A stretch of DNA of 64,000 nt. Source: Nautilus pompilius. Lineage: Eukaryota; Mollusca; Cephalopoda; Nautilida; Nautilidae. The translations under genes and the position numbers were made by a program. Below, in pieces: positions 45,601 through 56,068 of the stretch. Location of the stretch: positions 186,001 to 250,000 of the forward strand of contig JACATO010000977.1 of NCBI GenBank assembly GCA_018389105.1. Reading direction: 5' to 3'. Numbering within the stretch: position 1 is the first letter of the stretch; each line of letters starts with the position of its first letter. The notes below the pieces were generated by a model. It was not told where the DNA came from. It was given only the letters and a program-made list of their open reading frames with translations, and did no database searches.

Positions 45601-48600
45601 TATAGGAAATACAGGGTAGTTCATTTATTAATGACCTCTGAAGTGGGAAGAATTAAATCACCAAGTTAGAAAATTACATTTAAAAAGGATTTAAAAATTT
45701 AGTTTAATTTGAATATGAGGAAAACCTCATGATTTATCTAAGCAACCAGGAAAGGATATCAGTCTGGTTTTTAAAGTGATTTACCTAACTGGGTCTACAT
45801 TTAGTCAAATAATCATAATGCACAATATGGATTTGTTGTTACAAAGGGTTATATTAATGAGGAGGGTACTGCGCACCATAGCCCCTATGGCTCACAAAGG
45901 ATTAAACAACATGATACCAGCTCACAAACAATGATGTGAGTTGTTCTATGGTAGTATTCTTCACGTTCTTTGCCAAAACAGAAGCTGCTTCGCATACCTG
46001 CCAACTCTCCCAATTTTTGCGGGAGTCTTCCGATTTTTAATCAATCTCCCGCCCTCCCGATTTTTAAGACCCTCTGTATAAAATGTGAAAACAACCCGAT
46101 TTTTCATCACCCATAATCGACATTTCGCGAATTTCATATTTTGACTAATCAGAAATCAGCAAACCCGTCACTCCGATGTGCATGGCTCACGCTATCGTCG
46201 TCCGCCATTTGTCCCTATAGCCACTTGCCACTCCGCAGGCTTGTCTCCCAAGGCAGACGCTCCCAGTTGTGTCACAGGTCTCTTCTTGACAATTCAACCC
46301 TGGATGCGTTGGACATGTAAATGCAATAAAACAGAGGACTGTCATGCCTACAAACCAAGCAGGACAACTTTGAAAACAGCAAACTCAGCCTGTGTTACCT
46401 ACAATAAAGAATTAACACTTGGACATGAGTCAGAGCGTGACTGATTGCATTTGACAATTGTGACCATATGGAAATTTAGAGACAGATAATCATGAGGGTT
46501 TATGTTTTCTTTGTTCTCTGGCAATCCAAGTTGCAAAGCACTCGAAAATGTAAACAAAGTCTCTCCCCATGAAAATTTTGGAAAGTTGGCAAGTATGGCT
46601 TCGTGTAGTAAACCAACTAATTCCAGCTAAGGGGGGAATCTTTCAAGCAGTAAACTTTTCATTGAAACGTTTTAGTTTATTGTACTTGGTAGAAAAGTAT
46701 TAGAGAACTGCAGGAATCCCTGCATCACCTAATGCCTGATACCTTGGTTTAGAGCTACGCTACTTCAAGATCTGCTTTGATCGCAGTACATTTTAATTTT
46801 TTTAATTTTAATTTTTCCTTTCTGCCCTGTTCACCAGTCTCTTCGAGGGAGAGCAGCGCCACAAGTTCTTTATTTTTAGATGCGGGAGGAAACCAACATG
46901 GCCGTCTGGGAAAGAGGGAGGGAGAGAGAGAGAGAAGAAACCATGCTAAAAAGATATGCCAAACTGAACTGGGCCCTTAACCTTGGTGGCAGTTCAGTAG
47001 CCCAACACTGATCATCCAGCAGTGAGTAAGTTCCTTCAACAGACCTAATTTTTATCCAACTCCACCCTGTATAATTACAATCTGCTGTAATGACTTTTAA
47101 AAAAACAACAAGAAATAGAGAAAAGAAAAGAACTACAATCATCATTAGCACAAAGGGCTGGATATATTACTATTTTCTTTGTTAGTAAGTTTAATCCACT
47201 TCTTACACAAGCTTCCCTGGGAAGAGAGATGCTTTAAGGGTGCAGCATTGAACAAAAATTCTCTATAGTCTTTACTAACAGTACCACGCTTGGCTCTTCA
47301 CCAGAAAGAAATACAATTTTATATATATTCCAATGTTAATAAACAGCACAAAACTTGGCTGCAATTCCAAACATCAAAGTATTTAACCAGAATAATAGAT
47401 ACGTGTTACAGACAATTTCCTCTGATTCAACACAATGTACTTGTTTAAATACATAAATAAAAGACTCGCTGCATGTTCAAAGATTAACAATCAATCTGAG
47501 CCAAAGCTTTCAAGTGTTTTCTGCCAATTGATTTTCCCAGAGTAAACATTCATTGTTCTGCAGAAGAATGTTAGATAAGGGCTTGTGGGGAAAGTGCATT
47601 ATTTGCTGGAACACTCTGAAATTAAGTTTTCCATCGAGTATCTCATGTAAGCTTCACCTCTGCAGCTGAAGGTGGAAATTTAGTGATGACGCTGTTTACT
47701 GGAAGTACAGTATTTGTTTAGGCTTTTACCATCACCTTACTACTAGTAACTAACAGATTAATGTTTTGGTGAACCTTCCTTCTCACCATGGTCAGGGCTT
47801 GATCCCAAGAACTTTTGCTGGATGCAATGATGTGTTAATCTACAGCAGATGTTTCTATTTTTGGATTGTACAGGTTGGCTTGAGGTGGTTTTGAACTCAC
47901 AACCTGTTGGCTGCCTAGTTTTATGCGGTAGGCTTTTTTGGCCAATGGACCAGACGGGACTTATCCTTTGCTCACTCGCTCAAAATCCTAGCCATGAAGG
48001 TTTTTATGCTGACAGACTTTAAATAACCAGCAGAAGCCATTTTTTTCTGCATATTTCAGCAATGTTCAAACACAAGTTGCCTTTTAGAAAAGAAACAAAA
48101 CAGATTAATAAATGCATCCACACAACAACAACAAAAAAAAATCTTCTGTAATCCCGGACTAGCGCAGATTAATCCAGTGTTCAGGTGATTTGTTGATAAG
48201 CTGACGTTGATTGTCAAACAATTAGAAATCACATTGGATTTGGCCTTGGTTAGCTTCTGGGTGTGTTTTTTTTTAATATTTCCGCTAACTGAGTTCACCA
48301 AGGTACAAGTAATCTATCTTGTAAATTACTATATACTACCACCACCCCCACCCTAAGTGCATCCAGATAGGATACTTAGAGTTAATATACTGCAGAGGTG
48401 ACTACATTAACGGGTCTGGTTTCCAAGACAGTTAAAGTAAAGCAGCTTGGAACACAAAAGACAAAATCTACCTAAAATTTGAAAAAATAAGAAAAATACA
48501 ACTGACCCAGTAGAATTTTATAAGCATGACCAACTACTATGAAAACAGTAAAATATAACACAGGCAAACATCAAATTTTAAATAATAAAAAAGTACTGAT

Positions 48601-51417
48601 AAGGAATTAATTCAGTAAAGTCACCCTTCTCCAATAATAAAAAAAAAGGCCAGCAGATCAGAGATGACATCACAGCAAAGCAGAGGAGGGTATCAGAAAG
48701 AATGTTAATCCTTTCTGGAACAACTCAACCAAAACTGGCCAGGTAGTCATGAGTCATTTAATGATCACTTTACTATAGACAGCAGTCCACAATATCACCT
48801 CCCACCAACTATTTTTAAGGCATGCAGTCTGGCAGTCTGAGACTGAATGATTTCCTTCTGATAATATAAAAGTCAGCCTGCCTGACAGTGATTCAGCCAA
48901 GGTATGGAATGAATCTGATGCCAACAGCAAGAGCAAAAAAAAAAAAAAAAGATGGCAAGAAGACAAGGGTCAGATGAAGTTCATGTTACCTGCAACTAAT
49001 CAACAGGCAGGCCTTTTCCCAGCCCATCTGTCCAAAGATTAATGTGACTGATAATACGAAACAATGCACAAATTCAGAGAAAGGTAGTGGCGCCTATGTG
49101 ACAACAGTCTGGCATATGTCTCTGATGATCCTAACAGTGACTGGCTGTTGAAAATTAGACTCTCTCCTTCACTGTGTCTATGCCCACAAAGACACAAAAA
49201 GGGTCATCACAGCCTGGTGAGGTTAAGGAAAAGAAGACCACCTGCACACTGTGCTCCAGAAGTGGCTGCAAAGTGGAAACCAACTCCCAGCGCCATCTCT
49301 GTACTATTTCCCTGGGTAGGGTAGGATGTTTCACCAACTATGTGGATGAACAGTGGCTGCTAGTGACCGACCCCTTCCTAGGAGCCAAGTGATTTGAGTT
49401 TTAGACTTCCTGCATTTATAAATCTAATTCTACCTTTCATTTGAAGATAACTTTGCAATAAGTCGTTTATGCTCCAGAAAAATTTTAATGAAAGTGTCTG
49501 CTGTCTATCTAGCCAGCAACCTGATTTCTCCACACCCACTTCTGTCTAGTCTAGAGGATTTTCCCTTTCCACCCCTAATGAAAGTCTGTAGCATTAGGCT
49601 TACTAAACATGCCCAAATACTGCTGCACGTGCTTTGCATAACAAAGAAATATCTGTCAGCCAGTTACATGTGCGCACATCCTCTCTCTCTCTCTCTCCAT
49701 CCTCTCTCTCTTTCACTATAAAAACTGCAGCCAGTAGAACTGACTACCTTATCTTTCTGTGTGTAATCAATCTTTTCCCCTGGAAGTCCAGGCTTTGACT
49801 TATCTATGGATAGAGACACTGAAATTACTTTTAAGCTGGAAGTTGTCAAGTTAGGGTAGTAATATGGCAGCAAACAGGAAATGTGATGTCAGCAAGAAGT
49901 CAGGGTTAGTGACTGGTGTAACGTGAAGGATACATTACAGACTACAAAGAAAACCGAGGAGGCAAATCATGGCTGCAAAGCTAGGGGTGGACTAACATTG
50001 TGATAAGTATGCGCTAACTCAACACTGCTGCATGCAATGGACTTAGTACTGTACAGCTGAGACCAAAGGCCAAATAAACTGTAACTGATGATCGCTATCT
50101 TCACATTTCTCCATCTTTCTTTTGCTGGTGTACAGCATTCCCCATGTGGCTTTCCCAGAGGCATGTGCCATATTATTCAATCAGAGAACAGCTGAGCCGG
50201 TTGATCTCTGTATTGGCTATGGTATAAACTCCAAATGTCAAACAACTTCAAAATGAACTGAATACAGACTTGCGCTATCAAAAATAAAAGCAAAGTTGAA
50301 TTCCTGAAGGTGACTATGCTGCAATATCTCAAAATCAAATAGTGTTAAGGATAGTTAAAAACCAACACATTCAGCTATTTAAAGTAAGCCATTCAGCAGT
50401 GTGAATGACAACAGATCACCTGATGATGATCAATGTTATGCAGTCACTATAAATAGATACTAAGCTTTGATATCTACACCAATAACATCATTTTCAAATC
50501 TCTCTCTCTATGACTATAAACATAGTGAAAAACTATTTCAACACCCCATTTATCCAGAAGATTGTGTCACAAGGTAGTTCAATGACATACACAAACAATT
50601 CATTAATATTCACGAGCTTGGAAGTACCGGTGGACAGTTATGCGATAATACAACAATTATGGAAGATTTGACGTATTGTTCCGACTGGTTAAAAGTTTGG
50701 CTAACCAGTGTAGCTGACCCAGCCTCGTCTTATACTTATCTATGAATGAGTAAAAATGGGAAAATTAACCAATTCGACTTATACTCCAAAAAATAAGATA
50801 ATTTGCCTGAATTTATTACAGAGGACCTGCATTTTAATTAAAATGATGTATTCTGCCAGCACCTTTCAGCTTAAATGGACTTTCTTTTCATAAAATAAAT
50901 AAATACATAATTAAATATAAAATAATTAGAAGCAACTGATTATTCATATTGTATATTTGTAACAAAAGTATTTTAAAAATGTGTGGGTAAACTAATGGAG
51001 ATAGAGGCAAAAAGAATTTAGTTATTCTTTACAAAATCTTCACATTATAATAATAATTTACTTATCACAAATCTTCAGCCTTTTCTTTTCCTTCTCTGTT
51101 CACTTTAATAATAAAAATGACCCCCAGAAACCCAAACAATTATTCTGCAAAAGGGTCTGCAAGTGCAAAGGTCTGTAAATAATACTGACGATGGTTATGT
51201 TAGTTTTAACCAGTTTTACCAACATGATTATTTGTGGAATTTGTAGGTTTTTTGTTGTTAATATTTCATTTCATTTCTTAGAGCCGCAGAAGAGATACTT
51301 AAAAGAAAGAAGATACTCACCACATTTCAGACACAACTTATGCCACTTCTTCCCTAGCATCCTGACTTCTTCAGCGAAGAAGACAGCCCGTCTGCAGCGA
51401 GGGCATGTATCAGACAT
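39591..51417 (-). CDS. CSRP: Two-LIM cysteine- and glycine-rich protein (CRP/CSRP, muscle LIM protein family), complete
   Basis: The coding sequence is the complement of the join 39591-39658, 40935-41028, 41938-42082, 43747-43915 and 51321-51417, giving 190 residues, the usual CRP size. LIM1 runs from [14 protein letters not shown] to YCQNCY and LIM2 from [14 protein letters not shown] to YCKSCY. Both have the exact zinc-ligand spacing C-x2-C-x17-H-x2-C-x2-C-x2-C-x17-C-x2-C. Each is followed by the family's glycine-rich tail ([12 protein letters not shown] and GPSGFGFG), and the linker carries [11 protein letters not shown] like the CRP linker before LIM2. CRPs bind alpha-actinin and zyxin at actin structures and shuttle to the nucleus in muscle differentiation. 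All five exons join in frame with GT-AG introns. At least one non-coding 5' exon must exist, because an acceptor lies just before the start codon. The precise paralogue cannot be fixed, so the symbol is family-level. Confidence 0.94.
40006..40160 (+). repeat. Dispersed GTGGGAGGAA repeat, copy C (+)
   Basis: Contains CTCTTCATGTTTAGACATGG followed by GAGGAAATTCATGTGACC, and about 100 bp later CTACCTTGGCAGTTCAGTAG. The order of blocks is the same as in the other copies. It lies in the LIM gene intron between exons 5 and 4. Confidence 0.6.
40935..41028 (-). CDS. CSRP: CRP coding exon 4 (residues 138-168), core of LIM2
   Basis: Encodes [18 protein letters not shown] and [13 protein letters not shown] plus one base, giving the His, three Cys and the seventh ligand. 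The acceptor is CTTATCTCTTCAG and the donor is AAAT|GTAAGA. Confidence 0.93.
41938..42082 (-). CDS. CSRP: CRP coding exon 3 (residues 89-137), linker and start of LIM2
   Basis: The first base completes Gln. Then comes [28 protein letters not shown] and the first two ligands of LIM2 in [20 protein letters not shown]. The acceptor is TTGCATCAG and the donor is CAG|GTGAGT. Confidence 0.93.
42975..43075 (-). repeat. Dispersed GTGGGAGGAA repeat, partial copy E (-)
   Basis: Read on minus it gives AGGTGAGAGGAAACTCACCT followed by GGTTGATTGGTGAGG, resembling copy D (GGAGGAAATCCACATGGTTG). It is partial and diverged. Confidence 0.4.
43747..43915 (-). CDS. CSRP: CRP coding exon 2 (residues 33-88), second half of LIM1 and Gly-rich tail
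   Basis: Begins by completing an Ala codon, then [32 protein letters not shown] and the Gly-rich tail through [12 protein letters not shown], ending in phase 2. The donor is CA|GTAAGT. The acceptor is unusual: AG preceded by about a dozen A residues, with the T-rich tract further upstream. The exact LIM spacing (Cys-Ala-Phe-Cys across the junction) supports this acceptor. The upstream intron is 7.4 kb. Confidence 0.9.
43916..44655 (-). other. LIM gene intron 1, 3' end
   Basis: Holds the A-rich acceptor region (43916-44035) and then a more GC-balanced stretch (44040-44510). The latter has open frames on both strands but no recognisable domain; it may be an old insertion. Confidence 0.35.
44656..44970 (+). 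pseudogene. Tc1-type transposase fragment
   Basis: The plus-strand frame 44656-44880 contains [20 protein letters not shown], then [11 protein letters not shown] and [20 protein letters not shown]. After a frameshift comes [11 protein letters not shown] (from 44883). These match the Tc1 DDE domain blocks 'VWGcf', 'G.mna..Y..Il', 'QDNAPCH' and '[11 protein letters not shown]'. The second catalytic Asp reads as Asn in SNNSPTH, while the Glu of NPIEH is kept. It is a dead fragment in LIM gene intron 1; no ends were identified. Confidence 0.8.
45847..45895 (+). repeat. Two-copy dispersed repeat, copy 1
   Basis: Shares GGTTATATTAATGAGGAGGG and, a little further on, AGCCCCTATGGCTCA with 53082-53133 (GGTAATATTAATGATGAAGG, AGCCCCTGTGGCTCA), on the same strand. 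Probably a fragment of an interspersed element. Confidence 0.5.
45993..46597. mobile_element. Short TIR element, same family as 21478-26497
   Basis: The left end is CATACCTGCCAACTCTCCC and the right end, in reverse complement, is CATACTTGCCAACTTTCC. Both sides carry GCTTCG immediately outside (45987-45992 and 46598-46603). If the ends are set at ATACC, as in the larger copy, the flanking 8-mers TGCTTCGC and GGCTTCGT agree at six of eight. There is no transposase, so it is non-autonomous. It lies in LIM gene intron 1. Confidence 0.7.
46861..47010 (+). repeat. Dispersed GTGGGAGGAA repeat, copy B (+)
   Basis: Contains TATTTTTAGATGCGGGAGGA followed by AACCAACATGGCC, and later CCTTGGTGGCAGTTCAGTAG. 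An (AG)-rich insertion of about 20 bp lies in the middle (46914-46934). Confidence 0.6.
47880..47960 (-). repeat. tRNA-derived SINE head (candidate)
   Basis: Read on the minus strand, TGGTCCATTGGCC resembles a pol III A box. About 40 nt later GAGTTCAAAACC resembles a B box (GTTCRANNC). Spacing and order suit a tRNA-derived SINE promoter. The body and 3' end are not defined. Confidence 0.4.
47961..51320 (-). other. LIM gene intron 1, 5' part
   Basis: Long intronic sequence. An A16 run at 48940-48956 could mark the tail of a retroposed copy, and a (CT)n tract lies at 49680-49697. Open frames at 49174-49392 and 50164-49967 carry no recognisable domain. Confidence 0.4.
49680..49697. repeat. (CT)n microsatellite
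   Basis: About nine CT units, with a second short CT run at 49702-49711. Confidence 0.85.
51321..51417 (-). CDS. CSRP: CRP coding exon 1 (residues 1-32), first half of LIM1
   Basis: Starts MSDTCPRC at 51417 and ends LCLKC plus one base, with donor G|GTGAGT. The exon itself begins at 51430 behind the acceptor CTGATTTCAG, leaving 13 nt of 5' UTR (GCATTGCAGGAAA). It supplies five of the eight LIM1 zinc ligands. Confidence 0.94.
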
Positions 51418-51430
51418 TTTCCTGCAATGC

Positions 51431-53722
51431 CTGAAATCAGGAAACAGATCATAAACATTAAATAGATGCAAGGTAGAACGCTCCGCAGTGAATTACAATT
51501 ACACAATGAGAAACTGGGAGGGGGAGAGAGAGAGAGAGAAAAAATGCTGATGTAGATGTATACAGCTGAATTTAAAATTTTACTTTTCTTCCTTCCCCAA
51601 CTAAAGCAAATGCATTTAAGACAATTGTTGTAGTGACTTCTGCTGGTAATGAGAGCTAGCGTTGCTAAGCAATTTCCATTATCCATGCCAGGAACTCTAT
51701 TGTTGCAAGCAGGACCAAAGCACCACCAATAGAGAAGATGAATGGACGGACAACAGACTAATATATGGCTATAAATGAGGTGAAGGAGGGAAAGTAGTAA
51801 TAGAAGGCAACATCCATTCTGTTATCAACCACTCAGAAAATTATACACTTAGAAGAATTCGCATGGCTTAATCTGAAGAAGAGAAGTGATTTCTTAAAAA
51901 CCCAAAATAATATCAACTTTAACACTCTTGAAATATATTTTTTCATACCTCTTTGTAGGTCTGATTTATCCCCTGCCCACCAATCTTCCTATGTATCCTG
52001 ATTAAGGTTAACAAAATACCATACCTGTTGATTTTCTTGGGGTGTAGTTGCCAAACTCTTGATGAATCAACAAATGCAATTCTAAAATTTTAGCTCATTC
52101 AAGCTTCTGCTTCTATGTTTAATCTAACTGTCACTACATGGGAGGCAGGGTTACCTTGGCCATCAAGGGAGAGTTCACAGATACAAGTCTGCTTTCTTGC
52201 TTTAAAGAAAAAAAGGGTTAATTCTGCTGCTGTTGTGGTTGATTGCCACTGGCAAGTTATTCCGCTGATTCACACAAAACATTTCATGGCGCCAAAACAT
52301 GCGAACAACTTAAGCCAGCTCGTAACTATGCTACACTCATCCTACTGCCCCCTGAGCACCAGATACTGGATGCAGGCATCACCTTCTGTCTTCATCAAGA
52401 AGGAAGGTAATAGCTTCTATTTATTGCTAAACCAAACCCCTTTTATTGATGAGAAAAAGGGGTCTCCAGTTCCTTGCAAAATTGCTGAAGTTAAATGTCA
52501 ATCGAATCCCACATTAGTTAATGTAGCTCATTATGTGCACACAGTTTACACTCTATGAATACATCCCCAACTATTTCAACATATAATCAGCACAGTCTCT
52601 AATTTGCCCCAACCAAGTAACTAAGCACCTGCTTATGCAATTAATTGCAACCTGAACATTTTTGTAAAAGGGAGATTTACAAACCCTTTCACTAAACACC
52701 CAAAAGCATACATCAGCATAATCTATATTTTAATATTGGTAAATGCCCAAAGCAACAAACGAAAACAATCTTGTCATATCTCTTCGATTCACTCAAATTA
52801 AAATTTGTCCAAAACTTATACAACTGAACAATTTAGCAATTAAACAAAAACACCACATGCTCTGATCCTTTACCTCCCCCCCCTTGCACACTGGTTATAT
52901 AAGTTTAGAAGGAACACAGTATGCAAAGTTTAACTCTCTGTATACCAGGCCAGTGTTTACCACACACATACCCACCCTAGCCTAGAAGTACTAGTTATTG
53001 TGTGTTGAACTGGCTATATATTCAGTCAATGCGCTGATGACAATCAGAATAGGCGGGGCTGAAATGATAGAGAATTTGCCAGGGTAATATTAATGATGAA
53101 GGTACTGTCTCTGTCACAGCCCCTGTGGCTCAACCTAAGCTGAGTAGTACAGGTTTTAAGGGTAGTTGGATGAAAATGCACCCAAGGTCATGTGGAAAGG
53201 GTTGAAAAAAAAAATATTTAGGAAAATAATTTATTGCGATATTTTATTTCTGGTAAGTCCACGCACGCATGCTCGACATGCTAAATCAGGCCAACGTACA
53301 TGCAGGAACCAGAAACTTGCAGTAAATGCTCCCTAACCAATACAACTCACCATTTATCTGGTGGTGGGTTTCCCCATCTAATAGCCAGGGGCATCAAACA
53401 CCTGCTAGTGTTTTGTGTATGACTTTCCAGGAATTTTTTGACTCTTTCTCCACACCTTTCAATGTTTAAACCAATGAAAATTTTTGATAGGCTAACACAA
53501 CAGATCCCTCCTTATAAGGGTTAGGGTGCTAGAGTATGTAAATATGCTAACACTGTTCTTATTAACTGATAATGCAGGGTGAACACGTGAAACCTTTGCA
53601 ACTTAAAATAAGCATAAGATCTGAAGGAATTTTCAGCGCCCTGTTAACCAACCCAACAAGTTTATTACAACAGACTTATTTCTGTTTCAGGTGACTGCAG
53701 GTGATTGAGCAGAGAACCTTAC
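51431..53722 (-). other. Putative LIM gene 5' UTR intron
   Basis: Begins at the strong acceptor CTGATTTCAG just before the LIM exon that carries the start codon, so it is intronic if the transcript is spliced there. An open frame of 147 codons at 52115-52558 (plus) has no recognisable domain and is probably chance or old repeat. Confidence 0.4.
53082..53133 (+). repeat. Two-copy dispersed repeat, copy 2
   Basis: Diverged second copy of the block at 45847-45895: GGTAATATTAATGATGAAGG, then AGCCCCTGTGGCTCA. Confidence 0.5.
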
Positions 53723-54290
53723 CTCCTCCCCGCTTTCAGTGCAGGAGCTGCAGCAGAAGATTGTTGGTGCTGATACAACGGTCAACACGAGAAAACCTGG
53801 CATGAACTAGAGCATTGTCTTGACATTCCCCAGGTAACAAAGGGTGCTCGCGTCGACATGGAATAACGAGAATGAGGGAGTATAAACTTTTGGAGATGTT
53901 CTTCTCGATAAAGCAAACCCCATTAAAATGGGTGCTTTCATTCAGCATTGTAAAGATTTTGTGTGTACACCCCTGCATATCAGCAACACCCCACTGCTCT
54001 CCAGGTAAGGGCGGACACTTGTGGTGCTGAAAAGGCATGGAGCACGATGGCAATTGCAATGCAACGTAATCCAATCTGCCAGCTTTCAATGCTTACAAAT
54101 GTCTTCCCAGCAGAATGGTGGGTTCTGCCATGCAGCCCCACAAGCTCAATGTGGAACAGGCAGCGCTGTTAGGATTTACGAAGCAATGAAGCACCACACT
54201 ATGATACAAGATGACAATGATAATTTCTCGGCATTCAATGAATTCCAAGGTATTCAGAATATACGCTGGCACGGATTTTGGTGCAGATAA
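53723..54290 (-). promoter_or_regulatory. Candidate non-coding first exon and promoter of the LIM gene
   Basis: On the minus strand GGGGAGGAG|GTAAGG gives a strong donor with last exon base at 53723. The sequence upstream (53740-54290) is less AT-rich than its surroundings. It lies 2.3 kb upstream of the acceptor preceding the LIM start codon and could supply the missing 5' exon. There is no transcript evidence; other upstream exons beyond this point are equally possible. Confidence 0.25.
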
Positions 54291-55788
54291 GCAAAGCCAT
54301 AACTTAGGTGAGGAGAGATTATCTTTAGGTCTGGTATTTTCATCATAGGCAAAGTTAACATGAAAGTTACTTGTTTAGTATCAAATCAGCAGCCAAATGA
54401 ATGTTTTGACATATTATTTATCCACATCTAATTTTACTAAATGTAATAGGATAGTGAAGTGTCTGCATGATTCACTTATTTTTTATGAGATAGTCACAGA
54501 TGAACAAAAATCAAAAAAAGTAAATGTCCTTTTACAAGAGTATAACTCAAGCCTTTGGTCATACACTAAGGTACAGAAGTCTCTAGATTAAAGAAAAACA
54601 AGCTAACATCCTGTCAGAGAAAGTATGCTACTTCATCCATAATGGAATTAAAATTACATGAGCTTTAGCAGACAAGAGTCAAAACTAAATGTTTTACATG
54701 GAAAAAATGGAAGTTCATAAGAAATTGTTATCCATAAATACAAATGCTGGGATGTTGGAATTATTAGTGCAATAAAGTGCAGACAGAGCATTTATTTTAG
54801 ATCTGTTTGTCAAAAACAACATGCTCAAATTTCAGGTATGCACATGCATCTATCAGAACACTACCTACCTACACAGAAAAACATCATCTACAAACAAGAA
54901 ACCAGAGACAGGGGTAGAGTGGTAATGTTCTGGATTGCGAGAGACAGATATTTGAACTCCACTAACGAGTCTAAAACCAGCTGTCAACAGTAAATAAAGA
55001 TAACTTTAGAAGAGTAGAACAGTATGGCTTAATGAGAAAGTTATGAAATATCTTCAAGAATGAACTTAGAACGATGAGAAAGTACATTTTATGAGTACTT
55101 TTGTAGACCGATTTATTTTCAAATGTTGTTGTTGTCGTTGTTGTTATAGACCAGCTGAAAGAAACACTTATTAGGTATCACAAGTTGTTAGACAGACCAT
55201 GGTAAACAAATAGCTGCATCTGCTTTTGACTGAGAATAGAAACTCCATGGTCAACAATGATTTCCTTGGTAATTTTTCCCCACAAAGATATGTTAGCACA
55301 AGATGCAGAACCTCTAGAGGACAGCAAAACTATCAGAATAAAACCTTTTGTGCATGAAGAGTTTTGGTAGGCAGGTACAAAATAAACTGGATGGCATCAA
55401 CCACACAAATGTAATTTGTTAAAGCAAACTCTTCCCTGTAGCAAGAAAGACAGGCTGATTTTGAATACCTTCTGGTTCTACTGTTATCTTTCTGCTACAC
55501 AAAGATGCAGTACAATATCAAACATGACAAACTGTCACACATCATACCTTAATGAAACAAGCATTTTTGTTGTAAAATCTTTATTATTTTTTCTCTCTCT
55601 CTAATTACAACCCAAACTCACCTGACACTAAAAGATGTAGCTTTCTTTCTATGACCTGTAGACCTGACAAAAGATAATGAAGAACCACAGTTGTGATTAT
55701 GCCATTTTTGAAAATTTCCATCACAGCATAAATTTTTTTTATTATCTCGAAATATTTGAACAGACATAATTTACTCCATAGTTTAAGA
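54291..55788. other. No gene recognised; possible SINE head near 54910-54962
   Basis: GGTAGAGTGGTAATG followed about 25 nt later by AGATATTTGAACTCC loosely recalls pol III A and B boxes on the plus strand. A (GTT)n-like run lies near 55123-55148. Nothing else is recognised. Confidence 0.3.
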
Positions 55789-56068
55789 CAAGGATTCTCA
55801 AACTTTGTGATACCTCAACCCCCTAAATGGAGAATTTTTGCGACCCCTTCTCATAAATAAAACTAATGATAGCATTAGGATTATGGCTTGGCAAGAAATA
55901 GATATACAGACAGTAGTAGTGATTAAAAAGAACATTTTTCTTTTTTTACTAATTCAACTATATTTCATGTGCAAATTGCATGCATTCAATATTTTTCTTT
56001 GTTGTTGTAATAACAACATAGAAAACAAACAGATCAAATTTATTTACAAAAGCTTCTTAAACTGTTTT

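Noticed and set aside
52115-52558. 147-codon open frame on plus
   Set aside because: No recognisable domain, no repeat of codon bias or splice context, and it lies in the putative 5' intron of the LIM gene on the opposite strand. Probably chance.
53736-54089. 117-codon minus-strand open frame near the candidate LIM first exon
   Set aside because: Its sequence matches no family I know and it is not joined to the LIM frame by the donor seen at 53723.
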